Assembly (NCBI GenBank): GCA_004835665.1
Contig: RBKR01000016.1
Coordinates: 310,001-374,000 of the forward strand
Length of the DNA stretch: 64,000 nucleotides
DNA from: Phoma sp. XZ068
Taxonomy: Eukaryota > Ascomycota > Dothideomycetes > Pleosporales > Didymellaceae
Direction of reading: 5' to 3'
Shown here one piece after another: positions 47,052 through 57,920 of this stretch. The position numbers were made by a program, and so were the translations under genes. The notes below the pieces were generated by a model. It made no database searches and had not been told where the DNA came from. It saw nothing but the letters and a program-made list of their open reading frames with translations. The first letter of the stretch is position 1. The number at the start of each line of letters is the position of its first letter.

Positions 47052-48366
47052 TACTGGGATGACCTGGGTTCCAATAAGAACGCAGATCAGTGCCAGTTTG
47101 GTTGTGCATTATTTGAAGATCAGCCACGTATCGATGCATGCAAGTATGCTCCACCCGCCGGACAAGCCATGGAGTTTCCAACCGAGAGTTCAGATAGCCA
47201 ACAACCGCTGGGATCTTGGAGGCCTTCCACCGACTGCTTATCAATACGGAAGCCATTCATCCTTCAGCTACCGTAAAGGATCCGCAGGGCGTAACTCGTT
47301 TCATTCCTTCAAAGGTAAGGGGTTTCAATTCCTTTCATCTTTTAGTCACATAGAGGACATGCATTGTGCAAGTATGTCTGTGTCCATTTCATTTCTTTCT
47401 TCATCAGTTGGTCCGACCACTCGGATTGCTTGATTCTCCAAGCCAACAACTGGTGCTCCGACACTCCTCTCTCGGGAGTCGCATAGGCCACTTCTTTCTC
47501 ATCAATACCGGGTTAGGGTCTAGATTGTCGTTTTCTACTCCGGATCTACCACGGCATATCTACATTGGACAGGATTGCGCATTTGCAACAGTTGCCAAAG
47601 ACTGAGAAACAACAGAGGCTAATATTGCAGGCAATGTAGGACTCGGTCGCACGCGTCTACACATGAGACAATCGAGTCGCCGGCATCGATCTCTCCAGAG
47701 TCCCCGTCCACGACTTACCATGCATTGGTGTCGAGTAGGGTGACGGATACGACACGACCAAGTCCTCGGCTGGATTCAACGTGTCGGTTATGAGGTTGCG
47801 ATGTGCCTGGTCCCTCGGCCTGCAGATAACGTGCATTGGAGGGACAGCGACATCAGAGGGTAGCGCATGGTATATTGTGGTTTGGATAGGAGATCACTTG
47901 GGTATTCGACGAGTATGGAGCGGAGGCCTAGAGTAGACTAGACTGTCGTTGGCCCAGCCAACACAGGCCGATGTGCTAGAAGAGGGTTTGCAGGATGATC
48001 CATGTCAAGATGCAAATAACATTGCCATGTGACTGCAGGTCGGGAGAAAGGGACTGATGACAGCATCGGTATGTCGCGATTCATGTGGGGGAAGTCGGGG
48101 CAGGGAACCGATGTCCCGTTCCGGCAATTACCTCGGCGTTGGGATCCACGTCACGACAGGTGCACCACAGTGCTCTCCACCAGCCTCTGCTGCATCGCAC
48201 TCTTTCTCCCAATTTCAGATTTCGATTCATACCACACGACTGTATTGATATCTTGTTTCAAGTTTCCCCTCGCAAGCATCATTCTTTGCGACGTGACGCA
48301 CGCGTTCAGCCTAGCCACACGCGACCCAGCTTCGACGAAGCTGCGGGCACCGCTGCACGACACACG
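47052..48366. other. Intergenic; in-frame extension at left end, PEX3 promoter at right
   Basis: 47,052-47,273 is an in-frame coding-like continuation of the preceding gene. From 47,280 to about 48,000 nothing was recognised. 48,000-48,366 becomes GC-richer and should contain the PEX3 promoter and leader. Confidence 0.5.
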
Positions 48367-50069
48367 ATGATAAAGTCAACGCGCAACTGGCTGCGGCGCA
48401 ACCGCACAAACTTTGCGATTGGAGCCGGCGTGCTCGGCACCGCGTACCTGGCCGGGCAGTATGCGCTGAGCAAGTTCAGCGAAGCACGGCAGCGGATGAG
48501 CGACGACCGCATCGCAAAGGAGAACCTGCGGCGGCGGTTCGAGCAGAACCAGGAAGACTGCACCTTCACGGTGCTCGCCATCCTGCCGACGGCGACGGAG
48601 AAGATTCTCGACGCGATACCCGTCGAGCAGGTGCTGGAGGAGCTGCAGCGCCAGAAGGCCGAGCGGCTGGCGCGGAGCGTGGGGCCCAGCGAGATTGCGA
48701 GCAGTGCGCCGCCGAGCGTCGTGGACACGACCGACGACGGCACGCGGAGCGAGAGCGTGCAGACGAGCGCCGAGAGCTATGTGCACGCCAGCCAGGTGGC
48801 GCTCGAGGGCGAGGCCGGCACCGTGTCTGGCGAGGCCGGCACAGAGGCCGCGGGCAGCCAGGACACGGACACGCCCGCCGACAAGGGCGTCGCGGGCGAG
48901 AGGATCAAGGCGAGCAAGAAGACCAAGGCGCAGCTGTGGAACGAGATGAAGATTAGCTGTGCGTGCCTCCCTTCACACCAATCATACGGCCACTGACAGC
49001 CCCAGCAATCACCCGCGCCTTCACCCTCCTATACACAATCGCCCTCCTCACCCTCCTCACCCGCATCCAGCTCAACCTGCTCGGCCGCCGCAACTACCTC
49101 GCCTCCGTCGTCTCGCTCGCGTCTCCCCCGCCCGCAGACGCCTCGTCGCGCATCAACCTCGAGAACAACGACGACGACAACTTCGAGCAAGCCTACGGCA
49201 ACGACTTCGAGACGAACCGACGCTACTTGAGTCTGAGCTGGTGGCTGCTGCACCGCGGCTGCATGGACCTGATCGAGAAGGTCCGCGTAGCCGTCAAGGA
49301 CGTCTTCGGACTGCTGAACCCGCGCGAGGAGATTACAATCGAGAAGCTCTCCGAGCTGACCCTCGAAGTACGGAAGCGTGTCGAAGGCGCCACAGAAGAA
49401 GAGCGCCGGTATGTTGTCCTCCTTCCCCTCCAACACTATTCTCTAACAGCACACAGCACCTGCAAATGGCTCACTTACCTCCTCCCTCCCCCAGACCAAG
49501 AAGACTACGTCCTCTCCGAATCCGGCATGACCTCCTCCTCGCAATCCACCTCGCCCACCACCGCCACCTCGCTGCGCCGCCTCATCGACGAAACAAGCGA
49601 CATCATCGACTCGCCCGCCTTCACCGCCGTCCTCACCCGCCTGCTCGACGCCGCCTTCAGCCACCTCATCGACGTCAAAATCTCCCAACTGTCCTACAAG
49701 ATCCCGCCCATCTCCGCCGACAGCGCCCGCGTCACGGAGATCGTCGGCGACGGCGCCAAAGCAAAGGTCGCAAACAGTCTGGCCGTCTTCTGTCGCCAGG
49801 CGCACAACATCGGCGCCGGCGCCAACAACGACTACCTAGAGAAGATTGAGCAGGTCGGCGAGCTCGAGGCATTTGCCGCTGTTGTGTATAGCAGTAACTT
49901 TGAGTTTGAGTCTCCGGCGTTGGCTGCTGAAAGTGCGACGGAGGTGGCTGCTGTGGAGAGGACTGAGGTGAAGGAGGTTGTCGAAGAGGTCAAGGAGGGC
50001 GTCAAGGAGACAGTTGAGAAGGCTGAGGAGGGGTTTGAGAGCGCGTGGAATAAGGCCGTTGCTCAGTAG
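48367..50069 (+). CDS. PEX3: Peroxin-3, peroxisomal membrane biogenesis factor
   Basis: Three exons: 48,367-48,958, 49,006-49,408 and 49,457-50,069; introns 47 and 48 nt; 535 aa. The N-terminus MIKSTRNWLRRNRTNF plus the hydrophobic stretch FAIGAGVLGTAYLAGQYAL is the peroxin-3 membrane anchor and targeting signal. The block joined at the first splice (LWNEMKISS, then ITRAFTLLYTIALLTLL and TRIQLNLLGRRNYL) is the family's best-conserved part, and choosing the CCCCAG acceptor restores it. Peroxin-3 docks Pex19 and inserts peroxisomal membrane proteins. Fungal homologues are of similar length. The 80 residues around 115-190 are an acidic low-complexity insert. The C-terminus is Glu/Val-rich (VKEVVEEVKEGVKETVEKAEEG). 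Third codon positions are very C/G-rich. Confidence 0.95.
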
Positions 50070-50222
50070 ACGCGTGGTGCTTGAGCTTATGAGAAGCTAT
50101 GTAGATTATGAATGATACCCGTTAATCTTCGACTTGTTTTCATTAGTCATCAGTCCTTCCCTTCATATGCTGATGAGGTTCTACTCTAACCGGGTATCTT
50201 CTATCATGCCAACATTACCACC

Positions 50223-51425
50223 TCAATCTTCCATGATGCTCCAGCCTCCCCTTCCTCTCGCCATCCTTCCCCCGCGCACAACAGGCCCATGCCCCCTCTC
50301 CACCTTCCTGTCCAGCTGCGGAAACTCCTCACTCTGTTCATCAATCTCCTTCCCATTCTTAAACTTCTTCGCATAATCCTGCGCCCCGCCGCCGATGGCT
50401 TTCATCTCTTCACTCTCCACCCCATCTTCCGCAGCCGCATACTTACTCACCGTCGCCAACAGCCCCGCTTCATTCTGCCGCACCCTCTCGTGCTGCCACT
50501 TCTCATACTCATCCCACCACCACCCATGCGTCTCGCCATCCTTCCCCAAATACCCCGCCGTCCCATCGGCCTTCACGCGCGCCGCCCACGGCTTGTCCAC
50601 AATATAGTGCAGCACAGCGACCTGGTCGTCCACCCAGATATTCCCATGCCAATACCGCCACGTCTTCAGCGCATTCACTTTCCAGCTCAGACTCGCCCAG
50701 CGCTCGCGAAACGCGACGTTGAGAAAGTCCTGGTCGGGGAACTTCATGGCGCGCAGGCGCGTGGGACCGAGCTGTTCGAACTGCGCGCGCACGTAGGCTG
50801 ATAGCGCGGCGGAAGGACGGTACACGAATGTGCCTGAGTTGAATTGGCCGAATGTCTCAGGTGAGGAGGAGACGGGAGGTATATCCGCGGGGGAAGTGAG
50901 GTGCGTGAATGCGCAGTTCTGCGGCGTCCAGGACGGCGGCGCCCACGAATCGTGGTCGAGGTTGCACACGCAGATGTGCGTGGCCATGATGCGCATGGCG
51001 TCGCCGGCCTGGAGGTAGGCGTCGTTGTGGGCGTTGAAGACCAGCGGTGATGGGTTGGAGAAGACCATCATGTCTGCGTCTAGCCAGCATAGTCGCTCGA
51101 AGCCCATGTCGTGCAGGTCGAAAACGCGCAGCTTGGTCCAGGTGTCGATGAAGCGTTCGGCGACCATGCCGTGCTTGGAGCCATCGTCTGGGAGCCGGAG
51201 GTGTTCCACTGGTCGGAGGATGATGTTGGAGTGTTTGGCTTCGGCTTTGAAGGCGGCAATGGAGGCATCGCCGAGAGTGTCGGGCGTGTAGGTGATGATT
51301 AGTGGTGTGTCGGGAGAGTATTTGTGGAGGGTGTATGCGAGGAGGATGGCGCCGGCGAGGTATGAGGGGCGTGTCAGGAGCGTAACATAAGCGTTCTTCC
51401 CTGTGTTGGTGTTTGCGTCGCTCAT
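50223..51425 (-). CDS. GT8-type glycosyltransferase (glycogenin/galactinol synthase-like)
   Basis: A single exon of 400 aa; the start is the ATG at 51,425 (MSDANTNTGKNAYVTLL). NAYVTLLTRPSYLAGAILLAYTL is the GT8 N-terminal strand and helix, and WLDADMMVFSN (Asp116/Asp118) is the metal-binding D-x-D. FNSGTFVYRPS and FPDQDFLNVAF, then VLHYIVDKPW, are the later conserved blocks. It should transfer a sugar from a UDP donor; the acceptor is unknown. The C-terminus ends in a basic Gly/Arg-rich tail (RGGRMARGRGGWS). No signal peptide, so cytosolic. It is convergent with PEX3, with stops 153 bp apart. An upstream in-frame non-ATG extension is not used here. Confidence 0.9.
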   Translation of the reverse strand: MSDANTNTGKNAYVTLLTRPSYLAGAILLAYTLHKYSPDTPLIITYTPDTLGDASIAAFKAEAKHSNIILRPVEHLRLPDDGSKHGMVAERFIDTWTKLRVFDLHDMGFERLCWLDADMMVFSNPSPLVFNAHNDAYLQAGDAMRIMATHICVCNLDHDSWAPPSWTPQNCAFTHLTSPADIPPVSSSPETFGQFNSGTFVYRPSAALSAYVRAQFEQLGPTRLRAMKFPDQDFLNVAFRERWASLSWKVNALKTWRYWHGNIWVDDQVAVLHYIVDKPWAARVKADGTAGYLGKDGETHGWWWDEYEKWQHERVRQNEAGLLATVSKYAAAEDGVESEEMKAIGGGAQDYAKKFKNGKEIDEQSEEFPQLDRKVERGHGPVVRGGRMARGRGGWSIMED

Positions 51426-51830
51426 GATAGTGTGGTTGAAAGGTATCGTTTGGAGGAGGATTCGAAACGCTGCAGAGAAATAGTTTGACTTTACTAGAAG
51501 GAAAGGTACCACAGTAGCAACTCGACCAAATAGTCAAGATGCTGCCGCGGGCGTTCCTGCGCGCGTTGACGCGCGCTTCGCGGTACCTCTGACGTCACGA
51601 CTCGCCTGATCACGTTCTCTGCGTTTGAAGTTCATTTACGGATCACCACTCCGTTGACACCATTTAAAATCGACACTACATCCGAACCACATCACAGAGA
51701 AAGGCATGATATCGGCTGGATACTTTCGTTGCTCCTATTAAACACCTCCAGGCCATATCAATTTCTATCTTCGTATCAATAAACCCATCGCGTATCCGAT
51801 ACCAACAAGCCCATTTCGCAATTGTGGTCA
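51426..51830. other. Intergenic, GT8 promoter side
   Basis: About 400 bp between the GT8 start and the end of the CorA-like gene, both transcribed leftward. It must hold the GT8 promoter and the CorA 3' UTR. No motif was singled out. Confidence 0.45.
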
Positions 51831-54800
51831 TCACTGTTCTCGCTGGCCTCCAACTACACGTTTAGCCCGCAGCGGGCCTGAAGAGAAGAACGAGCGAATT
51901 GCCTTGGCCTTGAAAGTGACCAACCAGGTTGTCACCACAATGGTAGCCGTCAAAGGTACCGCTCTGTAAGGAATCAGGCATGCGTTGATGTTTCTGTGAG
52001 GAAGACCTACGTGTACCAAAATACGGACTGGGTGTTGTTCAGATCACGTATGTCGGATGTGTTCATGCCGAAGAAGCTTGTGACGAAGGATAGGGGCAGG
52101 AAGATGACGGTGATGATCGTGAACTTCGAAGTGTTAGACCGGATATGATGTTGTACGATTGGGTGCTCTATACTTACGGTGAGAATAGCTTGTCCATGGT
52201 CTTCGGCTTTGATGTCAATTAGAGTGTTTGCCTGGAATCAGTCATATTTAGGATGCAGTACGCTAGATTCAGGCAGAGCCATACCTGTGCGAAAAGCTGG
52301 TTCAACTCATATCTAGTCTTCCCGAGCATATTATGCCTTTCGTGTAGCTTCTTCCGACATCTTTCGCCAATAACTTCACCAAACTTCATCGACCTGTACT
52401 CGTCGCTCTTCCTGTAGTAGCGATTGCTATGATACCTGTTTTCTCCATCGAGCACTCGATGGTTTCCGGTTGACCGATGGGGTCCAAAGGGACCAGGGGG
52501 GCCATAATATGTACTAGCTTCCGAGTCACTGCTTTCGTTGAGGTTTGGTTCTGGCCGTCTACGAGTGTTCGTAGTGTTCCTGCTCTCTTCTCCATCTTTG
52601 AGTCGTTGTTCATCTGCAAATCTTTGGGCGACCCATCTGGCACAGTAAATTACCCTGGTGAAAACTGCGATGACATCAAGCTGCGTCTCAATTTGATGTA
52701 GAATGGCTTTGCTAGGAGCTTTGCGGCTGGTTTGGCGCTAAATGCATGTTAGTAATTGCACATCTGAAGGGACAGCACCTTACCAGTGACCTCAACGCGG
52801 CTGATGAGTCCTTGACCAGATCCATGTTGTCGTCCCCGTAGACGGTATTGGTGATACGCTCCATAACCAGCATGAGGATGGCTTCGGCATCGGCGACCTC
52901 GTAAGTGGTCATGCGGGTTCTGAGTGGCAGTTCCGGTCGGTACATGAGACCAACAAGCAACTCCATCTTGGCGTTCACAAAACCGCTAGAGACTGCCGCA
53001 CAAATATCTTTCTCCATGTCCAATACCGGGCCTACTTGTGGATTGTGACCGAAGGCACTCTCAAAAGGAGAGATATTAACAGGCAACGCCTCATCTAGTT
53101 TGAAGGACGCTTTTGCAGGCCAGGCCGACTCGGCTATTGAGAAGCTCAAGACAAGCAGCAGAGCGAACGCATCGAGCAAGCTTTGGGGTATGTAGAAGTT
53201 TGGTTTTCCATATGGATACAGCCTTTTGAGGTGGTATCTCAAGGACATCATGATGTAGGATGTTTCTGTCAACATGCTATGGATCAAGCGCAACTTCTCG
53301 TTGGACAATTTCGACTCTGTCTGCAAACATGTAAGCTAGACTCCTACGTGACGTTAATTCAACTTACTGCCATAAAATTCATGATGGCTTTTTGAAACTT
53401 CTGAGTAAGTGGCGAGATATCGTCCTGTGGCACGAAGTATCCGAAGATTTGGTAGAGATGTAATACAATGTCCAATCGACGAGAGCCTTGTGATGCGTCC
53501 ACAGAAATGTCATAAACCTTCGCTTCTTGGGCTCTCAGCCGCCACGACGATAGTGTTTCCTTAAACACTGCTAAGTCTGCACCTTGAGTCCTTTGGTATT
53601 CCGGCATGCCCAGAACAAGCGATTTATCCAAGCTCTGGATGAAGGAGACATCGTGTTTCGTCTCAGGTTCGTCCTCCTTCTCTTTATCGAGTAGTAGAGT
53701 TCTCACACGTCTTGCAGCGTACGCTGCAGCTCTAGCTTCAGCAGCTGCTCTTGCACTCCAACTGGTAGCAGAGCCCGGCGAACCCCGCCATAGCAGCGCA
53801 GGCTGGAATTCAACATCTTTTGTGGCGTTGGCATCTTGCTCAGGGAGAACTTGAGACGATACATTTGGATCATCCGAAACAAAGAACTCAAATTCCGGAC
53901 CTTTTTTCTTCTCTTTCCTCGCAGGGGCGTGTCCGCTAGGGTGAGGACGGGTCGACATGTGTGCCACCTCGGCTTCTGATTCATCGCTTGATTCTGGGTC
54001 GGACTCAACTTGAGGCTGCTTAGAATTATTCTTGGCTGCTTGCACTGCTTCCGCTGCCGATCGCTCTGCAAGCATTTTCAAGTATTGCTCCTTCCTCTCC
54101 TTGAGCGTACTTGGCTTTGGCTCCTCTGGTGCTTCTGAGTCCCGCGGCTGGAACACAAGATTCCATTTGTCCTTTTGCATAAGGCGCAGGTCAATCTTTC
54201 CATCTTCTCTTGCCTGGCGATAGCGCGCTCGCCATGTCTTCTTAACCATGACCTCACCAGCATCATCGACGAGAATGTAGTGCGAAGAATTGATTCCTCT
54301 GGATATGTCCCTGATGGTTGTGGAATCTTCCCTTCGGAAGACTAGGTCCAATGTCGCAAGAAATGTCTAGCATGCATCAGTTCGGGTCCTTCGTGATGCT
54401 TGTGTTGCGAGTTGAACCTACGTTCCAGTCGCGCTTTGGCAGAGTAGGCAAAATATACGCCTTGTGCGGTCGCCGTGTACAGTCGGTGATATGCATTTCG
54501 ACATCATCTTCAAGAGGCTTCGGTGCTGTGCTTTCGAGTCCCTCTACAGGATCCTCCGGAGGTTTGATGTTCTGGATTGTGTCCACCGTCAAGCATTCAG
54601 ACAATAGTGCCTCAATGTCATGCGGCGAAAGTGTGATTACAGTGACTGATGTAAGGTATTAGCGACGGAAAATCGATCAAAATCGAATTGATCTTACAGG
54701 GGTCGACCACCAAAGCGGTGAAAGTGGGAACAATGAGAGCTAAGTGCTGCTCAACAAGAGAGGTTCCGCTAGACCACAAATGCAAGTCTTTCAGTTCGGT

Positions 54801-55393
54801 CGAGCTGGATCCGAATAACAACTCAGCAACAGACATTGAGTGATGATGTCCCCCATCAGCATGCCTAGTTCGACTAGGAAGGGAAAAGTATGGAAGGCTG
54901 ATCAGCATGGGATGTGCTCCTGGCATTCCTGTAAAGTCGAAGACAGGGTCATGATGATGTCCTCGACAATAGAATCCAGACGTGGTGGCTTGCGACTCTT
55001 TACTTTCCCCGGAATTCCTATCGTCGACAAAGTAGCGCAAATGCCCGAGACACAATGATCGGCGGTAGTCGCTTATGTCCAGCTTCATGATGGTATCCAA
55101 TAGGCTGGTCAGTATTCATCCGTGTCACACCATCTATGGGACTTACGTATAGCATTTCGAAACTAAACTTCTCACTCCGAATGTGACTGTATCGTATTAG
55201 CGAACAGCAGTCGAGCTTGTGGAGAGACTTTCATCCATCGTGATCGGCCAGTACGCGGAGACCTGCAATCAACTTTGGAATAGGAAACAGTGGCGCCATC
55301 TGCGCTTCTATCTCTTCCATGGTCTCTTAAGGCTCGCGTGATGTCGAGTGCAACAACACAATCCTCCGTCGTGTTTGTCGAAGCTGAGGCCAT
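51831..55393 (-). CDS. CorA-like (GMN) magnesium-transporter-family protein
   Basis: Nine exons fit with frame kept: 55,176-55,393, 54,698-55,104, 54,422-54,645, 53,368-54,366, 52,784-53,320, 52,285-52,737, 52,178-52,231, 52,011-52,123 and 51,831-51,963; about 1,045 aa. The C-terminus has the two CorA membrane spans: TIITVIFLPLSFVTSFFGMN (signature Gly-Met-Asn at about 983-985, followed by TSD) and VPLTATIVVTTWLVTF. They are preceded by MLGKTRYELNQLFAQANTLID. The approximately 960-residue N-terminal part is cytosolic, much longer than bacterial CorA, with an acidic/Ser-rich, disordered stretch. Such long fungal members are often annotated as CorA-like or ankyrin/Mg2+-transporter proteins, and ion transport is not proven. 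The first exon and the 71-nt first intron are the least certain. Confidence 0.85.
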
Positions 55394-56379
55394 AGCACAA
55401 GGCTATACCAATGTTTTGGTTCGGTTGCGCGGCTCTGGGGCTGAAATGTAAAAGGAGCGGAGCGCGTCACAAGAATCCAATCACAATATACAAGGCAATG
55501 AGAGGCAGGCAGAGCACTTGTATTCAATCGCGACGCAAGCGCTCTTTTTCTAGGAGATGCCTGGTGGGGGCGAAGCGCAAAGGCTGACAAAAATCGCCCA
55601 ATGCATCAATATCTGCACGATCTCGGTTAGGGTTTCTTCCCGGAATACGAGTGGTTACAATAAAGCGTGGCTGGCTGAAGACATGCCAGCACTGTAGAGA
55701 TTACAAGGGGGGCTCCATGATGCGTGGCAGCATTTTGGCAGGAAACTCGGTTAGCCAGATGAGTGATTGAAGTCGTGAAATGTGCAGATTACGGATGTTC
55801 GCTGCTACTTTTGCAAACATTGACCAAGTATTCCAGAGGGCTGCGTCTCTCCTACAGACCTGAAATGTGGGTTATGCAGCAAGCGAACGTGCGTTGTATG
55901 ATCGATTGGTAACATGTTCACGAGAGGCACACTTCCCCCAGCTATCGCGTCTTTACTAGAATTGATACCGGCGATGAGTCAAGTGCTAGGAATGAGATGT
56001 AGAATTCGAGTTGCTCAAGCCAGGCAACGCAACGTGGACCAAGCACTGGCACTTTCTACACTACAAGTCAAACCAAAGGAACGAATATGGACATCCAATC
56101 AAGTCGCCGAAAGGAGCCTGATGGTGAAACGCAGGGATATCTTCTTGTACTCGCCAGAACCGCCGTTACGTTCGCTAATGGTAATCATAGGTCGTATATT
56201 TTCTCGTTTGCATAGTATTTCCAAGCCGCAATAGCCGCATGCCGTATGGGACCAGTTTGCTGCACCACAGAGACTTGCTCCTCCGGGGTAATGTAAATCG
56301 TCTTCTTGGTCGGTGTGCCGGCCACCACTTCATTGCCTGGGCATGCGGCTATCAGAAACACGGTATGGGCAAAAGACGC
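55394..56379. other. Intergenic, no gene recognised
   Basis: About 990 bp between the CorA-like start and the YOP1 stop. Short frames (for example 55,914-56,234 plus) have no domain-like content. It should contain the CorA-like promoter. Confidence 0.5.
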
Positions 56380-57132
56380 TTAAGAAGCGTGGGACTTGCC
56401 AGCCGAGTCAACCTTAGCGCGGAGATCGGCAGCAGTAGATCCGGACTCCGAGAAGTAGCGCGAGAAGACGGGCTGGATGAAGGAGCGGAAGATGATCTGG
56501 GCACCACTGTAAAGTATTAGGGTATACACCTGTAAATGGCAAAGTTGAGGCTTACGCAGTCTGGGGAAGAGCCATCCACAGCACGAGGACAAACTTGAAG
56601 GTGTAGTAGAAGGGGAACCAGTACACGGCGCTGACGGCGCTCTCGAAGACGGTCAGGAAGGCGTATACGACCCAGTAGGTCAGCCACTGGAATCAGATCA
56701 GTATGCGCCAGAAAGGCAATGCGCGGATACCCGCAAGTTGGCTAACGTACCTGAGTGTCATCAACCTTGCTGGAGGTGAACAAGGCGTTCAGCGAGTAGT
56801 AGCTGGGAATGATGAATCCAGCAATGTTGACGAGGAACTCGCCAGCAATGTTGAAGAAGATCAGGAAGAAGTACAGTCCGGCAAGACCGAGGACGGCGTA
56901 GACCTTGGGAACGGAGGTCTGCTTCTCGAAGTTGTTGAGGGCGGGGTACTTGGAAAGCTGGAGCACACCATGCTGTCAGCCCAACACATTGCAGAAAATC
57001 GAATGCGCAGCCATCGAAGATGTCGCAATGCGTACGAAAAGAGGCACGCGCAGTCTTGCACTGCTTGCCATGTGGACGTACCTCCTTGTCGAGCTGCGAA
57101 AGATGCGCCTGGGCTCTATCCTGGACAGACAT
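56380..57132 (-). CDS. YOP1: YOP1/DP1/REEP-family ER membrane-shaping protein
   Basis: Four exons: 57,082-57,132, 56,751-56,957, 56,556-56,686 and 56,380-56,506; introns of 124, 64 and 49 nt; 171 aa, the usual YOP1 length. A short hydrophilic start (MSVQDRAQAHLSQLDKE) is followed by LSKYPALNNFEKQTSVPKVY and hydrophobic hairpins VYAVLGLAGLYFFLIFFNIA and VNIAGFIIPSYYSLNALF. The signature DDTQWLTYWVVYAFLTVFES and the YWFPFYYTFKFVLVLWMALP hairpin follow. The C-terminal helix GAQIIFRSFIQPVFSRYF is the amphipathic helix of the family. It shapes tubular ER with reticulons. The first intron is longer than any other seen in this window. It is divergent from the RFX gene at 57,921. Confidence 0.95.
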
Positions 57133-57920
57133 GATGGGCGTTGTTTTGGGTGCTTGGTGTGAGATGTTGGAAGAGTGTTGATGTGATGAGTTTCGTGCTC
57201 GTGTGAGTGGAATAGAGTGCTGGCGATGTGGCCTTTAGAAGGGAGAAGGGTGGGGAATGATTATTGTGGGATGAAGGCAGCGCGTGCGTCATTCTAACTT
57301 GTTACGTCAGTACGATCGGCTTTCACAAGCCAAAGGGAAGCTGCAACGCACAACATCCGTATGCCTGCAGCAAACAATGAAAATGCAGGTCCAAGGACGT
57401 TTCGCTCTTCGATTGGTAACCCAATGCTGCTAGTCTCAACTTTATGGCATGCGTTCGAAGATTGAAGTTCGTGATGGTCATGCATGAAGATGGTAATAAG
57501 CTGGAACGCACGTGACCTAGGCCGTTGCTGGTCTGTGACGAAAACGTAAACACAATCACAGCGCTTGACACAACAAAGCCCGACATCGAGGTTCGCCCTC
57601 CCACCCACGACGTGGTCTTGGTCCAGGATATCTTTCTTCTAATACATTTTACGTTCCATCCCGTCGCGCTCCGGGCTTCGTTACGTGCCGCCACCCTCTC
57701 CCGCGTCGACGCTCGAATCAACAACCCAAGAGATCGACCTACGCTCGAGACTCGTCACAACAAACAACAAAAGTCTTGCATTGCTGCAGCAGAGCGTTTC
57801 CAAGCTTGTCGCATCAACATAGACACCTCTCCGCTGACCTTATCGTCTCATTGATCGCGTTGCTACCCGTTTGTTTTGGTGTAAACACTGCACATAATCT
57901 GCCACCCAGGCTCAGTCCCA
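57133..57920. promoter_or_regulatory. Divergent promoter region, YOP1 and RFX gene
   Basis: 788 bp separating two divergent starts, so both promoters are here. The right half is CT/CA-rich, as in fungal leaders. A half-site resembling an RFX X-box (GTTGCTAC) at about 57,859 is too short to mean much. Confidence 0.5.

Noticed and set aside
47059..47433. 124-codon plus-strand frame after the Cys-motif gene
   Set aside because: The coding-like signal lies in a different frame (in frame with the upstream gene); this one has no features.
48376..48786. Long minus-strand open frame opposite PEX3
   Set aside because: It exists because GC-rich codons leave few stops on the other strand; PEX3 on the plus strand has clear homology and splice structure.
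50289..50801. Long plus-strand open frame opposite the GT8 gene
   Set aside because: Pro/Leu/His-rich shadow frame of the GC-rich GT8 coding strand; no domain seen.
57855..57870. RFX X-box-like half-site before the RFX gene
   Set aside because: Only half a site, expected by chance in a GC-mixed promoter; no basis for claiming autoregulation.
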